Below, piece by piece: positions 16,345-24,054 of a DNA stretch of 43,545 nucleotides. The first letter of the stretch is position 1; each line of letters opens with the position of its first letter. This DNA comes from an uncultured Lachnospiraceae bacterium (GTDB taxonomy: Bacteria; Bacillota; Clostridia; Lachnospirales; Lachnospiraceae), in contig CALGVA010000012.1 in NCBI GenBank assembly GCA_937920345.1, forward strand, positions 1-43,545, in the 5' to 3' direction. The notes beneath the pieces were generated by a model. It saw only the letters and a list, made by a program, of their open reading frames with translations, was not told the DNA's origin and searched no databases. The position numbers and the translations under genes are program-made.

Positions 16345-16935
16345 TCAGTCTTTGGCCGCCATGCGGGATATCAATTTGTATAAACCATACATTAGGCTGT
16401 ATATATCGGCAGCTGCCAGATAAATTAAGAAACCGACCAGGAATCCTGTAGAATTTGCGATGACATCGTCCAGCTGGCAAAAACCGAGCTGATATTTTAA
16501 CTGCACGGCTTCGATCGTGATGCTGCAAAGCAAGGCGGCAGGCATGGAGAGCAGGATATGTCGTGCCCATCTGCACAGCATTGGCAGAAAAATGCCAAGC
16601 GGAACAAACATAATGATATTGGCAATCAGGAAAGCTTTCTGTGCGGTGTTCTCGTTCCATCTGGCGAGAATACGCCAGTCGATCCCGCCATAGTTTGCTA
16701 TTGGTCTGGATAGAATGGTCAGCTGCAGAATACAATATGTATAGACAATAAAAAGAAACAACAGGAACAGCTTCCACAGGAAAATAAGTCTGATCTCCCT
16801 GTGAAAACAGAATTTATATATCATACATGCTGTAAATATGATCAAGACAATACCCGCCGCCCATACACAGCCGGCGGGTACATAAAATAAAGCGTCTTTT
16901 AACAGTGTAATAACTGATTTAATCACAGAATTCAT
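16345..16935 (-). CDS. VanZ-like membrane protein
   Basis: A 196-residue protein with about five membrane segments. The VanZ signature is visible in IANIIMFVPLGIFLPML and in the later TIEAVQLKYQLGFCQLDDVIANSTGFLVGFLIY. VanZ proteins are linked to low-level teicoplanin tolerance in some bacteria, but most genomic copies have no known role. It ends directly against the convergent nucleotidyltransferase gene and starts 12 nt after the stop of the surface-protein gene upstream on the same strand, so those two form a small operon. Confidence 0.85.
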   Translation of the reverse strand: MNSVIKSVITLLKDALFYVPAGCVWAAGIVLIIFTACMIYKFCFHREIRLIFLWKLFLLFLFIVYTYCILQLTILSRPIANYGGIDWRILARWNENTAQKAFLIANIIMFVPLGIFLPMLCRWARHILLSMPAALLCSITIEAVQLKYQLGFCQLDDVIANSTGFLVGFLIYLAAADIYSLMYGLYKLISRMAAKD

Positions 16936-16947
16936 GATGTCGTTCTC

Positions 16948-17784
16948 TTATTCCTTATTCCTTTTGCGCAGATATATAATGAGACACACTGCAGCCGCGG
17001 CTGCTGCGATTACCGCAACGATCACTATGGTATATGAACTGCCTGCGGATTCGGGAGCGGTAATTACTGCTGCACCTGTGGCACCTGCTGCTGTGTCCGG
17101 TGTTTCAGCTGCGGAGGCAAGGTCTACGGCAGCATCATCTGCGACAGTGTTTTTCTGACTGTTGTCCTCAGCAGTATCCTTGTTCTGCGTTCCGGAGGAA
17201 AGCGTATTGTTGTTTTTGGGTGATGCGGTACTGGAATCTTCCTTTTTGTCAGTGGCTGTATCGGAGTCTGCATCTTTCTTTCCGGTGTCTGCCGTGGCAG
17301 CGGAAGTCTTTTTGTCGGCTTTTGTGTCAGATTCCGTTTTCTTTTCGGTTTTCGGTTTATCCTTTGGTACCGTTGATTGTTCTGGAACTGCGGCATTTGG
17401 ATCAGGCGCATCTGCGCCAGCTTCTGTATCTGCCTGTTCTGCGCCGGCTTCCGGTGCCGGAGCTTCGACATTTTCAGTGCCGGCTTCCGGTGCTGCGCCG
17501 TCAGCGGGCGGCGTATTTTCCGCAGGAGGATTTTCGGCAGGCGGTGTTTCAGTTCCCGGTATCGGGCCGAACTTTCCGTTTAAATAATCGGAATACGCCT
17601 GCTCGGCACCGGCACGCGTGGGGGCGTATCCGTTAGCGGAAAGCCATGCTTTGGCCTGGGCTATTTCCTCGTCTGTGTATGCATATGCGGAAAGCGTGTT
17701 ATGTTTTGCGCTGAATACGGATGCGGCCGATAGGATGCAGACCGTGAGCACCAGCAGAAATTTTACTTTGACAAATTTTTTCAT
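16948..17784 (-). CDS. Secreted, membrane-anchored low-complexity surface protein
   Basis: A 278-residue protein. I chose the ATG at 17784-17782, where AAAGGAG precedes it and a signal peptide begins (MKKFVKVKFLLVLTVCILSA). After the signal, about 45 residues form a helical segment (YTDEEIAQAKAWLSANGYAP, then an AEQAYSDYLNGKFG stretch). A long Pro/Ala/Glu-rich then Lys/Asp/Thr-rich linker follows (about 75-235), then one C-terminal membrane helix and a basic RKRNKE tail. No LPxTG motif is seen, so anchoring is by the helix. The architecture mirrors the SH3 protein encoded in the opposite direction at 18465, as if the two were a divergent surface-protein pair. The function is unknown. Confidence 0.75.
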   Translation of the reverse strand: MKKFVKVKFLLVLTVCILSAASVFSAKHNTLSAYAYTDEEIAQAKAWLSANGYAPTRAGAEQAYSDYLNGKFGPIPGTETPPAENPPAENTPPADGAAPEAGTENVEAPAPEAGAEQADTEAGADAPDPNAAVPEQSTVPKDKPKTEKKTESDTKADKKTSAATADTGKKDADSDTATDKKEDSSTASPKNNNTLSSGTQNKDTAEDNSQKNTVADDAAVDLASAAETPDTAAGATGAAVITAPESAGSSYTIVIVAVIAAAAAAVCLIIYLRKRNKE

Positions 17785-17840
17785 GAGATTTTTACTCCTT
17801 TCATTATATATGGCATTTCTTTCATACATGAAATAAAGAT

Positions 17841-17869
17841 ATAATATCACATCATGTGTCTGACCGCAA
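17841..17869 (-). promoter_or_regulatory. Promoter of the minus-strand surface-protein/VanZ operon
   Basis: Read on the minus strand, TTGCGG (17869-17864) and TATTAT (17846-17841) are 17 nt apart, about 57 nt before the ATG. Confidence 0.6.
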
Positions 17870-17956
17870 ATTTTTTATTACAATTTATGCAGGAAATTTT
17901 CGGATATATTTAAATTAATGTAGTGCAATATGTAATTAAGAAAAGTCCGTTTTGGG

Positions 17957-18096
17957 GTAACAGTTCAGCCTTGCACTATTCCGTGAGTAAAATCGCTCTG
18001 TATGCGATTTTATGAGTTGTGAAAGCGCCAAAATGCGACTTTGGAGCATTTTGTGTGCATCAGGAGTGACAGTGAAGCCGAAGGCTGAACTGTTAC
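17957..18096 (+). repeat. MITE-like element, copy C (complete)
   Basis: This 140-bp element has perfect 16-bp terminal inverted repeats, GTAACAGTTCAGCCTT (17957-17972) and AAGGCTGAACTGTTAC (18081-18096). It contains two internal hairpins: AAAATCGC/GCGATTTT, and AGCGCCAAAATGC...GCATTTTGTGTGC (18024-18036/18046 on). Its left half matches copy B and its centre matches copy A in the other orientation. It encodes no protein. It fills part of the gap between the two divergent surface-protein genes. Confidence 0.75.
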
Positions 18097-18125
18097 GTTT
18101 TTGGTAATTTCCCATATATATCCGT

Positions 18126-18154
18126 TTGACAAACAGGTTTAAAAAAATTATACT
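18126..18154 (+). promoter_or_regulatory. Main promoter of the capsule operon
   Basis: TTGACA (18126-18131) and TATACT (18149-18154) are exactly 17 nt apart, the best consensus promoter in the window. The transcript would start near 18161 and carry a leader of about 300 nt. Confidence 0.75.
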
Positions 18155-18157
18155 TAG

Positions 18158-18464
18158 GCATACACGTAAAGGGCAACCGGCAGCGGCGTCCATAACGGTT
18201 ACCGCAGTACAGGGTATCCAGGGTCTGGAGCTTACGGCACCCCTTAAGGCGGAAGGCAGAGATAATCATTTTGCTGCGTTTAATTTAGGGAAAATTGCGA
18301 AAATTATGAGATATGAAAATTATAGTAGCAATTTTCGATGTTTAGTAGTATTATATAATAATGTCTGGTCAGAAATGATCAGTGCAAGGGCGGACAGCCC
18401 TGCTTTTCCACTCCTGTATAAAACGCGGGAGTGCGTAAAGAGAGTTAAAAGGTGGATTACAATC
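18158..18464 (+). ncRNA. Candidate structured leader RNA of the capsule operon
   Basis: The first ~100 nt after the predicted start are GC-rich in an otherwise AT-rich gap and full of short pairings, such as AACCG/CGGTT, TCCAG-GGT-CTGGA and AGGGT/ACCCCT. Downstream are an 8-bp inverted repeat CGAAAATT/AATTTTCG (18298-18305/18330-18337) and a small hairpin AGGGC/GCCCT (18387-18391/18397-18401) followed by GCTTTTCC, which could be a weak attenuator. It matches no riboswitch class that I can identify with confidence. The first bases resemble the opening of the c-di-GMP-I riboswitch, but the second conserved block is missing. Confidence 0.35.
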
Positions 18465-19307
18465 ATGAAGAAGGGTTTAGGAACGTTGCTCATTGCATTT
18501 GCAGGAGTGCTTCTTTTTCCTGTAACTGTATTAGCGGGAGACATTAATAGCGCCGAACAGGGTGTTATTGACACGATCTCGAATCCGCAGGAGTATAATG
18601 GTGCTTATTATAAGGTGACGGATGCGTATATTGCGAAGGTCACTGAGTACCTGAGTCAGGATAGTATTGATATGACGCAGGCTGAGGCGGATAATTATAT
18701 TGCTCAGTTTTATGCCAACATTGCGGTAGGGATCAATGCCGGGTATATGGAGAAAACAGGTGATGTAGGGAAGACAGAAGAGACCGCGGGAGAGGGAGAC
18801 GAGACTGCGGAAGAGCCGGAGGCGGATCCTGCCGAAGAAGAACCGGCGGATAACGGAGACCAGACGATCGGCTCTACCGTGGAAGGGGCTTTAGAATATA
18901 CGGTTCTTCCTATTGAGAAAGAGACGATGTACGTGTTTGGCGTGGGAGCGCTGGATGTACATGCGGAAGCCTATAAAGATTCCGACACGCTGGGGACTCT
19001 GGCAGAAGGCGATGCCGTGACCGTTACAGGGGCGGCCAGTACCGGCTGGGCACAGATTGAATATAATGAAGGCGCAGGATATGTATCGGCGGCTTATTTG
19101 CGGACGCAGGGTTATGTGGAAGCTAAAGAGGAGGCTGTGGAGGTGCCGGAAGAGACACCGAAGGATTATTCCAACGCGAAACCCGTTGCAAAATCACTTA
19201 ATTTGAAGGTTATGGCATTGGTAATTGTGGTGGTTTTTACCATTGCTATTGGCGGCGTTATCATATATCATAAGTATAAAAGTAAAAATAAGACAAGAAA
19301 AAGATGA
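18465..19307 (+). CDS. Secreted SH3-domain protein with C-terminal membrane anchor
   Basis: A 280-residue protein starting at ATG 18465 behind AAGGTGG; the upstream extension of the frame has no signal. The order is a signal peptide (about 1-24, ending VLAGD), a helical domain (about 25-100), a Glu-rich acidic linker (about 105-140), a bacterial SH3-like domain (about 160-215; LDVHAEAYKDSDTLGTLAEG, then the AGYVSAAYL segment), a second linker, one membrane helix (about 248-268) and a basic tail. SH3b domains commonly bind cell-wall material, so it may sit at the wall/capsule interface. Its stop overlaps the cpsB start (ATGA), so it is the first gene of the capsule operon. Confidence 0.8.
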   Translation: MKKGLGTLLIAFAGVLLFPVTVLAGDINSAEQGVIDTISNPQEYNGAYYKVTDAYIAKVTEYLSQDSIDMTQAEADNYIAQFYANIAVGINAGYMEKTGDVGKTEETAGEGDETAEEPEADPAEEEPADNGDQTIGSTVEGALEYTVLPIEKETMYVFGVGALDVHAEAYKDSDTLGTLAEGDAVTVTGAASTGWAQIEYNEGAGYVSAAYLRTQGYVEAKEEAVEVPEETPKDYSNAKPVAKSLNLKVMALVIVVVFTIAIGGVIIYHKYKSKNKTRKR

Positions 19308-20035
19308 CAGAACAGTATATAGATGTACATAGCCATATCCTGCCCGGTGTGGATGACGGATCCAGGAATATGGAAATGACGATGGAAATGGTAGAAACAG
19401 CATATCGGCAGGGCGTCAGAGCCATGATAGCAACGCCGCATTATTATCCGGGGCATGTGAGACGGCCGAAAGAATATCTGGAGGAAATATTTCAGGAGAC
19501 GGTCGCCGCGATCCATGAGAAATATAGTGATTTTACGCTTTATCTCGGCAATGAGATCTATTATAGGGATGAGGTTGTAGAAAAGCTTCAAAATAATAGA
19601 ATTTGTACGCTGGCAGGTACGAAATATGTTCTGCTGGAGTTTACGCCCGGTGCGCAGTACAATCTGCTGTGCTCTGCAGTACGCAGATGTCTGGAGAGTG
19701 GATTTGATCCTGTGCTTGCTCATATCGAGAGATATCAATGCCTTTGGAAGAAGGAAAAGAACATCGAGGAATTGATACGGATGGGGGCGTATATGCAGAT
19801 TAATGCGGAAAACTTTGCGGGCGGAGTATTTGCGCCCATGAAGCGCTACTGTCTGAAGCTGATCAGAGACGGGCTGGTGCATTTCATTGGCAGTGACTGC
19901 CATAATACGCAGGATCGCAGTCCGAACATAGAACTGGCAGCCGGTTATCTGAAAGAGAAGCTGGATCCGGATACTTATCGCAGGATTATGGAGGACAATC
20001 CGGGCAGGCTTTTACAAGGGAAATACCTAACATAG
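19304..20035 (+). CDS. cpsB: Capsule tyrosine-protein phosphatase CpsB (PHP family)
   Basis: A 243-residue metal-dependent phosphatase of the CpsB/YwqE type that removes phosphate from the tyrosine cluster of CpsD. The N-terminal metal motif DVHSHILPGVDDG (H9, H11, D17 region) and ATPHYYPGH are typical of the PHP fold, as are EIYYRDEV and the C-terminal FIGSDCHNT. It acts with CpsC and CpsD to cycle phosphorylation and so set polymer length and export. It is translationally coupled to the SH3 protein gene. Confidence 0.93.
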   Translation: MTEQYIDVHSHILPGVDDGSRNMEMTMEMVETAYRQGVRAMIATPHYYPGHVRRPKEYLEEIFQETVAAIHEKYSDFTLYLGNEIYYRDEVVEKLQNNRICTLAGTKYVLLEFTPGAQYNLLCSAVRRCLESGFDPVLAHIERYQCLWKKEKNIEELIRMGAYMQINAENFAGGVFAPMKRYCLKLIRDGLVHFIGSDCHNTQDRSPNIELAAGYLKEKLDPDTYRRIMEDNPGRLLQGKYLT

Positions 20036-20061
20036 GAATCAAAGTTATAAGGGAGGAACCA

Positions 20062-20844
20062 ATGAACAATCAGGAAGAAACAGTTGAAATTGACTTGTTG
20101 GAGATATTATATCTCCTCGGCAGACGGATATGGAGCATCCTTGCAGTCGGGCTTGCGGCAGGGCTGATCACAGGTCTCTTAACGCATTATGGAATCGAAC
20201 CGAAGTACAGTTCCACATCCAAATTGTATATTCTGTCAACATCGACGTCCATTACATCACTGGCGGATGTTCAGATCGGTACATCGCTGACGAAAGATTA
20301 CGTTCAGCTTGTACAGAGCCGCCCTGTAGTGGAGCAGGTAATCGAGAATCTGAATTTGAACCGAACATATGAGCAGGTGCTCACCCAGATGACCTTCTCG
20401 AATCCCAGTGATACCAGAATCCTTGTTATAACTGCGGAAGATCCGGATCCGGTTCTGGCGAAGGACATTGTGGATGAATTTGCTAAAGTGGCAAGATCGA
20501 ATATAGCGGAGATTATGAAGATTGAAGAACCCAGCATCGCGGAACTGGGTTATATCACGAACAGACCGGTAAGCCCGAACCTGCTTAAGAATGTCATGAT
20601 CGGCGTACTTCTCGGCATGTTTATTATGGCTGCGATCGTAGTAGTGATCTATATGATTGACGATACAGTGAAGTCTTCTGATGACATTGAGAAGTATCTG
20701 GGACTTAATACACTGACATCGATTCCCCTCCTTGAGGATGAAGGAGACGCAAAGAAGAAAAAAGGATTGAAACTGCCGTTTGGCGGCAAGAAGTCCGGCA
20801 AGAGCAAGAAGACGAGCCCGAATAAGCAGTCCGATAAGAAATAA
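20062..20844 (+). CDS. cpsC: Capsule chain-length regulator CpsC (Wzz-type)
   Basis: A 260-residue membrane adaptor with a Wzz domain. TM1 is at about residues 18-40 and TM2 at about 173-197; between them lies the extracellular region with the PKYSSTSKLYIL and VQLVQSRPVVEQVIENL segments. The cytoplasmic tail ends in a Lys-rich stretch (KKKKGLKLPFGGKKSGKSKK). In Gram-positives CpsC activates the kinase CpsD, which is a separate protein encoded next. The start has GGGAGG nine bases upstream. Confidence 0.93.
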   Translation: MNNQEETVEIDLLEILYLLGRRIWSILAVGLAAGLITGLLTHYGIEPKYSSTSKLYILSTSTSITSLADVQIGTSLTKDYVQLVQSRPVVEQVIENLNLNRTYEQVLTQMTFSNPSDTRILVITAEDPDPVLAKDIVDEFAKVARSNIAEIMKIEEPSIAELGYITNRPVSPNLLKNVMIGVLLGMFIMAAIVVVIYMIDDTVKSSDDIEKYLGLNTLTSIPLLEDEGDAKKKKGLKLPFGGKKSGKSKKTSPNKQSDKK

Positions 20845-20888
20845 CTAACAATAAAGTAAAGCAACGGATTAGAGAGGATAGAGATACC

Positions 20889-21788
20889 ATGGCTAACAGC
20901 ATTTTATTTCAGAATCTGGAGAAACAGACTTACGCCAGAAGGGAGGCATTCAATTCCCTTCGTACGAACCTGCAGTTCTGCGGCGTAGATAATAAGGTCA
21001 TCATGTTTACGAGCTGTACACCGGATGAAGGTAAGAGTACGGTGACAATGGAGTTGGCACGATCCCTGAATGATGATGGCAAAAAGGTTATTCTGGTCGA
21101 TGCCGATCTGCGGAAGTCTGTTTTTGCAGGAAGATACCGTATCCGTTCGGAGGAAACGATTTTTGGGTTGTCACATTATCTGTCCGGACAGAAGAAGATG
21201 GAAGAGGTGATCAACCACACGAACATCGAAAATCTGGATATGATTCTTGCCGGACCTTACGCGCCCAACCCCACAGAGTTGTTGGGAAGAGATCTGTTTC
21301 TGAATCTGCTGGCGGCGTTGAAAGAGAAATATGATGTGGTACTGATTGACTGCCCGCCGCTGGGGTGGGTTATCGATGCCGCGGTGGTTGCACCGAATTG
21401 TGACGGCGTAGTTCTCGTAGTGGAAAGCGGCGCAATCAGTTACCGGTATCTGCAGGATGTCAAGAAACAGCTGGAAGTGACTGGCGTCAATATACTGGGC
21501 GTTGTGCTTAATAAAGTCGTAGTAGAGGGCGGCGGGTACTATAACCGTTACTATTCCGGACATTATAAAGGGTACTATAACAAATACGGCAGATATGGAT
21601 ATGGCAAATACGGTAAATATGGTAAATATGGAGAATATGGACATTATGGGGAAGACCCCGAAACTCTTCAGGATAGTTTAGAGGTCCCGCAGGATAGCAA
21701 AGAGCAGACCGGGGGGGGGGGTATAAACAGTAATAGCCATGCAATTGATTTCGACGATTTGTATCAGACGGTCAGAGAGGAGAAATAA
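20889..21788 (+). CDS. cpsD: Capsule tyrosine kinase CpsD (BY-kinase), poly-G tract near the 3' end
   Basis: A 299-residue bacterial tyrosine kinase partnered with CpsC. It has Walker A CTPDEGKST (about 43-51), Walker A' VILVDADLRKS (67-76) and Walker B VVLIDCP (150-156). Residues 217-253 are an exceptionally Tyr-rich array (16 Tyr) that includes K-Y-G triplets from 9-bp DNA repeats; this is the autophosphorylation cluster. A run of eleven G at 21711-21721 encodes Gly275-278. The current length is in frame and gives a 21-residue acidic tail (ending DLYQTVREEK). Losing one G ends the protein almost at once (GGGV, stop), and gaining one adds YKQ then a stop. A slip would keep kinase and Tyr cluster but remove the tail. 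Confidence 0.93.
   Translation: MANSILFQNLEKQTYARREAFNSLRTNLQFCGVDNKVIMFTSCTPDEGKSTVTMELARSLNDDGKKVILVDADLRKSVFAGRYRIRSEETIFGLSHYLSGQKKMEEVINHTNIENLDMILAGPYAPNPTELLGRDLFLNLLAALKEKYDVVLIDCPPLGWVIDAAVVAPNCDGVVLVVESGAISYRYLQDVKKQLEVTGVNILGVVLNKVVVEGGGYYNRYYSGHYKGYYNKYGRYGYGKYGKYGKYGEYGHYGEDPETLQDSLEVPQDSKEQTGGGGINSNSHAIDFDDLYQTVREEK
21711..21721 (+). repeat. G11 homopolymer in cpsD
   Basis: Eleven consecutive G starting at codon 275 of cpsD, the longest homopolymer noticed in the window. Such tracts slip during replication and are a classic basis of phase variation. It lies after the tyrosine cluster, so only the C-terminal tail is affected. Confidence 0.85.
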
Positions 21789-21790
21789 CC

Positions 21791-23188
21791 ATGAAAGAGC
21801 GTCATCGAAATAACAGAAGCAGAAAGAATCATTTTTCCCGGATATCTTCGCTTTCGATTGCTATGATACAGCTTGTAATGTTCGGATATATCTGGATATC
21901 TTATTATAATTTCTACGCATTCCGCTCACACCGTGTGAGCGGTGGAATTGCGTCTTTACTCATTTACTATATTATATACAGCAGGCTGGTGAGAATATAC
22001 AGGGCAGATAAAGTGGCGCAGTATTCTATTGGTGAGACGGTTTTCTCCCAGCTGCTGGCCTTCGGGATTGCGGATCTGATTCTATATGTAGAGTGCTGTT
22101 TCATTGCACGAAAGTATGTCTCGATTTTGCCGGGATCTCTTATTGTAGTAGCACAGTTTATTGTTGCTTGTATATGGGCTGTGATTGCCAAGAGATATTA
22201 TATGGCTCATATTACGAGACAGGAGACAGTGGTGGTCTACGGCGACGAAAGTGTTAAAGGATTTCTTACGAAGATCGGAGAAAAACGTTGGACGATCTTC
22301 AACATACATATGAGAGTATCAGCAGAAGAGGGAATGGAGAAGATCAGAGAGGCCATCGATGCTTCCGAGACCGTGATTTTTTATCAACTGGATTACAGCC
22401 TCAGGGAAGAACTGATGTATTATTGTATCAATCAGCAGAAGGTATTCTATGTGTCGCCTACGATTACGGATATTATTGCCAGCGGCTTTGAGAACAGGCA
22501 TTTCATAGACAGCCCGTTGATGAAATATGACTGCTATCAGGAATCACTTGCCATGGCATTTATCAAGCGCTGCATAGACATTGCGGTTGCTGCATTTGGA
22601 CTAATTATTACACTTCCGATTACCTTGATTACCATGCTGGCCATCAAACTGGAAGACGGCGGATCGGTTTTTTTTAAGCAGGAGCGCTATACAAAAGACT
22701 GGAAGAAATTCAACATCCTGAAATTCCGGAGCATGGTTATGAATGCGGAGGAGAACGGTGCGCTCTTATGCGGTGCCAATGACAGCAGGATCACGAGAGT
22801 TGGCGCCGTGATCAGACGTTTCCGGATCGACGAGATCCCCCAGTTACTCAATGTTCTAAAAGGTGATATGTCACTGGTAGGCCCGAGACCGGAACGCGTG
22901 GAAAATGTGGAGAAATATACGGAAGAACTGCCGCAGTTTGCATACAGACTGCAGGTCAAGAGCGGCTTGACAGGCTACGCACAGCTGTATGGGAAATATA
23001 ACACATCAGCATATGATAAGCTGCGTCTGGATTTGATCTACATAGAAAACAGAAGCCTGATTCTGGATTTCAAATTAATTATGCTCACGCTTAAGATCCT
23101 GTTTATTCCGGAGAGCACGGAAGGGTTCAGCGAGGAGGCAGTGAATCTGATGCAGGTGGAGTTGAATAACAGGAATATGATGGTGTGA
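21791..23188 (+). CDS. Polyprenyl-phosphate sugar-1-phosphate transferase (priming glycosyltransferase)
   Basis: A 465-residue membrane enzyme of the WbaP/CpsE family that transfers sugar-1-phosphate from a nucleotide sugar to undecaprenyl phosphate, the first step of repeat-unit synthesis. The N-terminal ~140 residues hold four to five membrane helices, followed by a nucleotide-binding-like domain. Another hydrophobic segment (about 262-285) leads into the catalytic C-terminus, with FKQERYTKDWKKFNILKFRS, RRFRIDEIPQLLNVLKGDMS and LVGPRPER. Which sugar it uses (Glc, Gal or another) cannot be read. It starts two bases after the cpsD stop. Confidence 0.94.
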   Translation: MKERHRNNRSRKNHFSRISSLSIAMIQLVMFGYIWISYYNFYAFRSHRVSGGIASLLIYYIIYSRLVRIYRADKVAQYSIGETVFSQLLAFGIADLILYVECCFIARKYVSILPGSLIVVAQFIVACIWAVIAKRYYMAHITRQETVVVYGDESVKGFLTKIGEKRWTIFNIHMRVSAEEGMEKIREAIDASETVIFYQLDYSLREELMYYCINQQKVFYVSPTITDIIASGFENRHFIDSPLMKYDCYQESLAMAFIKRCIDIAVAAFGLIITLPITLITMLAIKLEDGGSVFFKQERYTKDWKKFNILKFRSMVMNAEENGALLCGANDSRITRVGAVIRRFRIDEIPQLLNVLKGDMSLVGPRPERVENVEKYTEELPQFAYRLQVKSGLTGYAQLYGKYNTSAYDKLRLDLIYIENRSLILDFKLIMLTLKILFIPESTEGFSEEAVNLMQVELNNRNMMV

Positions 23189-23192
23189 AGAT

Positions 23193-24053
23193 ATGGAGAA
23201 AGAGGCAAATACATCTGTTTCAGAGATGAGATACAGTGTACTCATGTCTGTATATGCAAAGGATAATGCGGAGTATATAAAAGCCAGCATAGATAGCATG
23301 ATAAACCAGACAGTTGCACCGGAACAGATTGTGCTTGTCGTGGATGGGCCGATATCGGATGAGATTAAAAGAGTCATTTTCCAATATAAAAAAAATGAAG
23401 AGCTTTTCACCGTTGTTGAATTGGAAAAGAATGAAGGACTGGGACATGCATTAAATGCAGGATTGCAATATTGTCGTAATGAGTTGGTTGCCAGAATGGA
23501 TGCGGACGATATTTCTCTTCCGAAACGTTGTGAAAAGGAATTGAGATGTTTTCTGAAGAACAAAAGATTGGATATTTGTGGATGCAATATTGATGAATTT
23601 GATGAAGATTCCGGTGATGTTGTGACTTCGAGGGTAGTGCCGTCGGATTATGATCAAATAAAACAATTTATGCGTAGAAGACAGGCATTTAATCATCCTA
23701 CAGTAATATACAGGAAGACTGCAGTTCTTGAGGCGGGGGGATATAAAGACATAAAGCGGAAAGAGGATTTTGATTTGTTTTCAAGAATGTTGTCAGCAGG
23801 AGACTACGCGGAGAACATTAATGAGTCTTTGTATTTGTATCGTGTAAATCAGGAAAATTATAAAAGAAGAAAGAGTTGGAATAATTTTAGAAGTGCGATC
23901 TATGTATATTGGAGACATTTGAAAAGAGGAGGATGTTCTTTATGGGATTTTATATTTATATCCGTTTCTGAACTAGTCTTTTTTTTGGCTCCATATCCGA
24001 TTGTAAAGAGACTTTCTGATAATTTTTTAAGGAAGAAAGTCAAAAGGAGTTAA
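23193..24053 (+). CDS. Family 2 glycosyltransferase
   Basis: A 286-residue GT-A-fold enzyme that adds a sugar to the lipid-linked repeat unit at the inner membrane face. The N-terminus YSVLMSVYAKDNAEYIKASI, the IVLVVDGP strand, LGHALNAGL and the metal site RMDADDISLPKR are typical of GT2. KREDFDLFSRMLSAG resembles the acceptor/base region (ED motif). The C-terminus (about 245-275) has a hydrophobic segment that may touch the membrane. From here the DNA becomes clearly more AT-rich, with 8-base A and T runs. Donor and linkage are unknown. Confidence 0.9.
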   Translation: MEKEANTSVSEMRYSVLMSVYAKDNAEYIKASIDSMINQTVAPEQIVLVVDGPISDEIKRVIFQYKKNEELFTVVELEKNEGLGHALNAGLQYCRNELVARMDADDISLPKRCEKELRCFLKNKRLDICGCNIDEFDEDSGDVVTSRVVPSDYDQIKQFMRRRQAFNHPTVIYRKTAVLEAGGYKDIKRKEDFDLFSRMLSAGDYAENINESLYLYRVNQENYKRRKSWNNFRSAIYVYWRHLKRGGCSLWDFIFISVSELVFFLAPYPIVKRLSDNFLRKKVKRS

Positions 24054-24054
24054 T

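Noticed and set aside
17150..17590. Plus-strand open frames opposite the surface protein
   Set aside because: They are low-complexity mirror images of the Pro/Ala/Lys linker on the minus strand, without a ribosome site or recognisable domain.
18155..18260. c-di-GMP-I (GEMM) riboswitch
   Set aside because: CACGTAAAGGGCAACC resembles the first conserved block, but the second block (ACGCAAAGCC type) and the tetraloop/receptor arrangement are not found. It is kept only as an unnamed leader RNA.
18126..18464. Upstream extension of the SH3 protein frame
   Set aside because: The extension is open, but a promoter and GC-rich leader occupy it, and a proper signal peptide with ribosome site begins at 18465.
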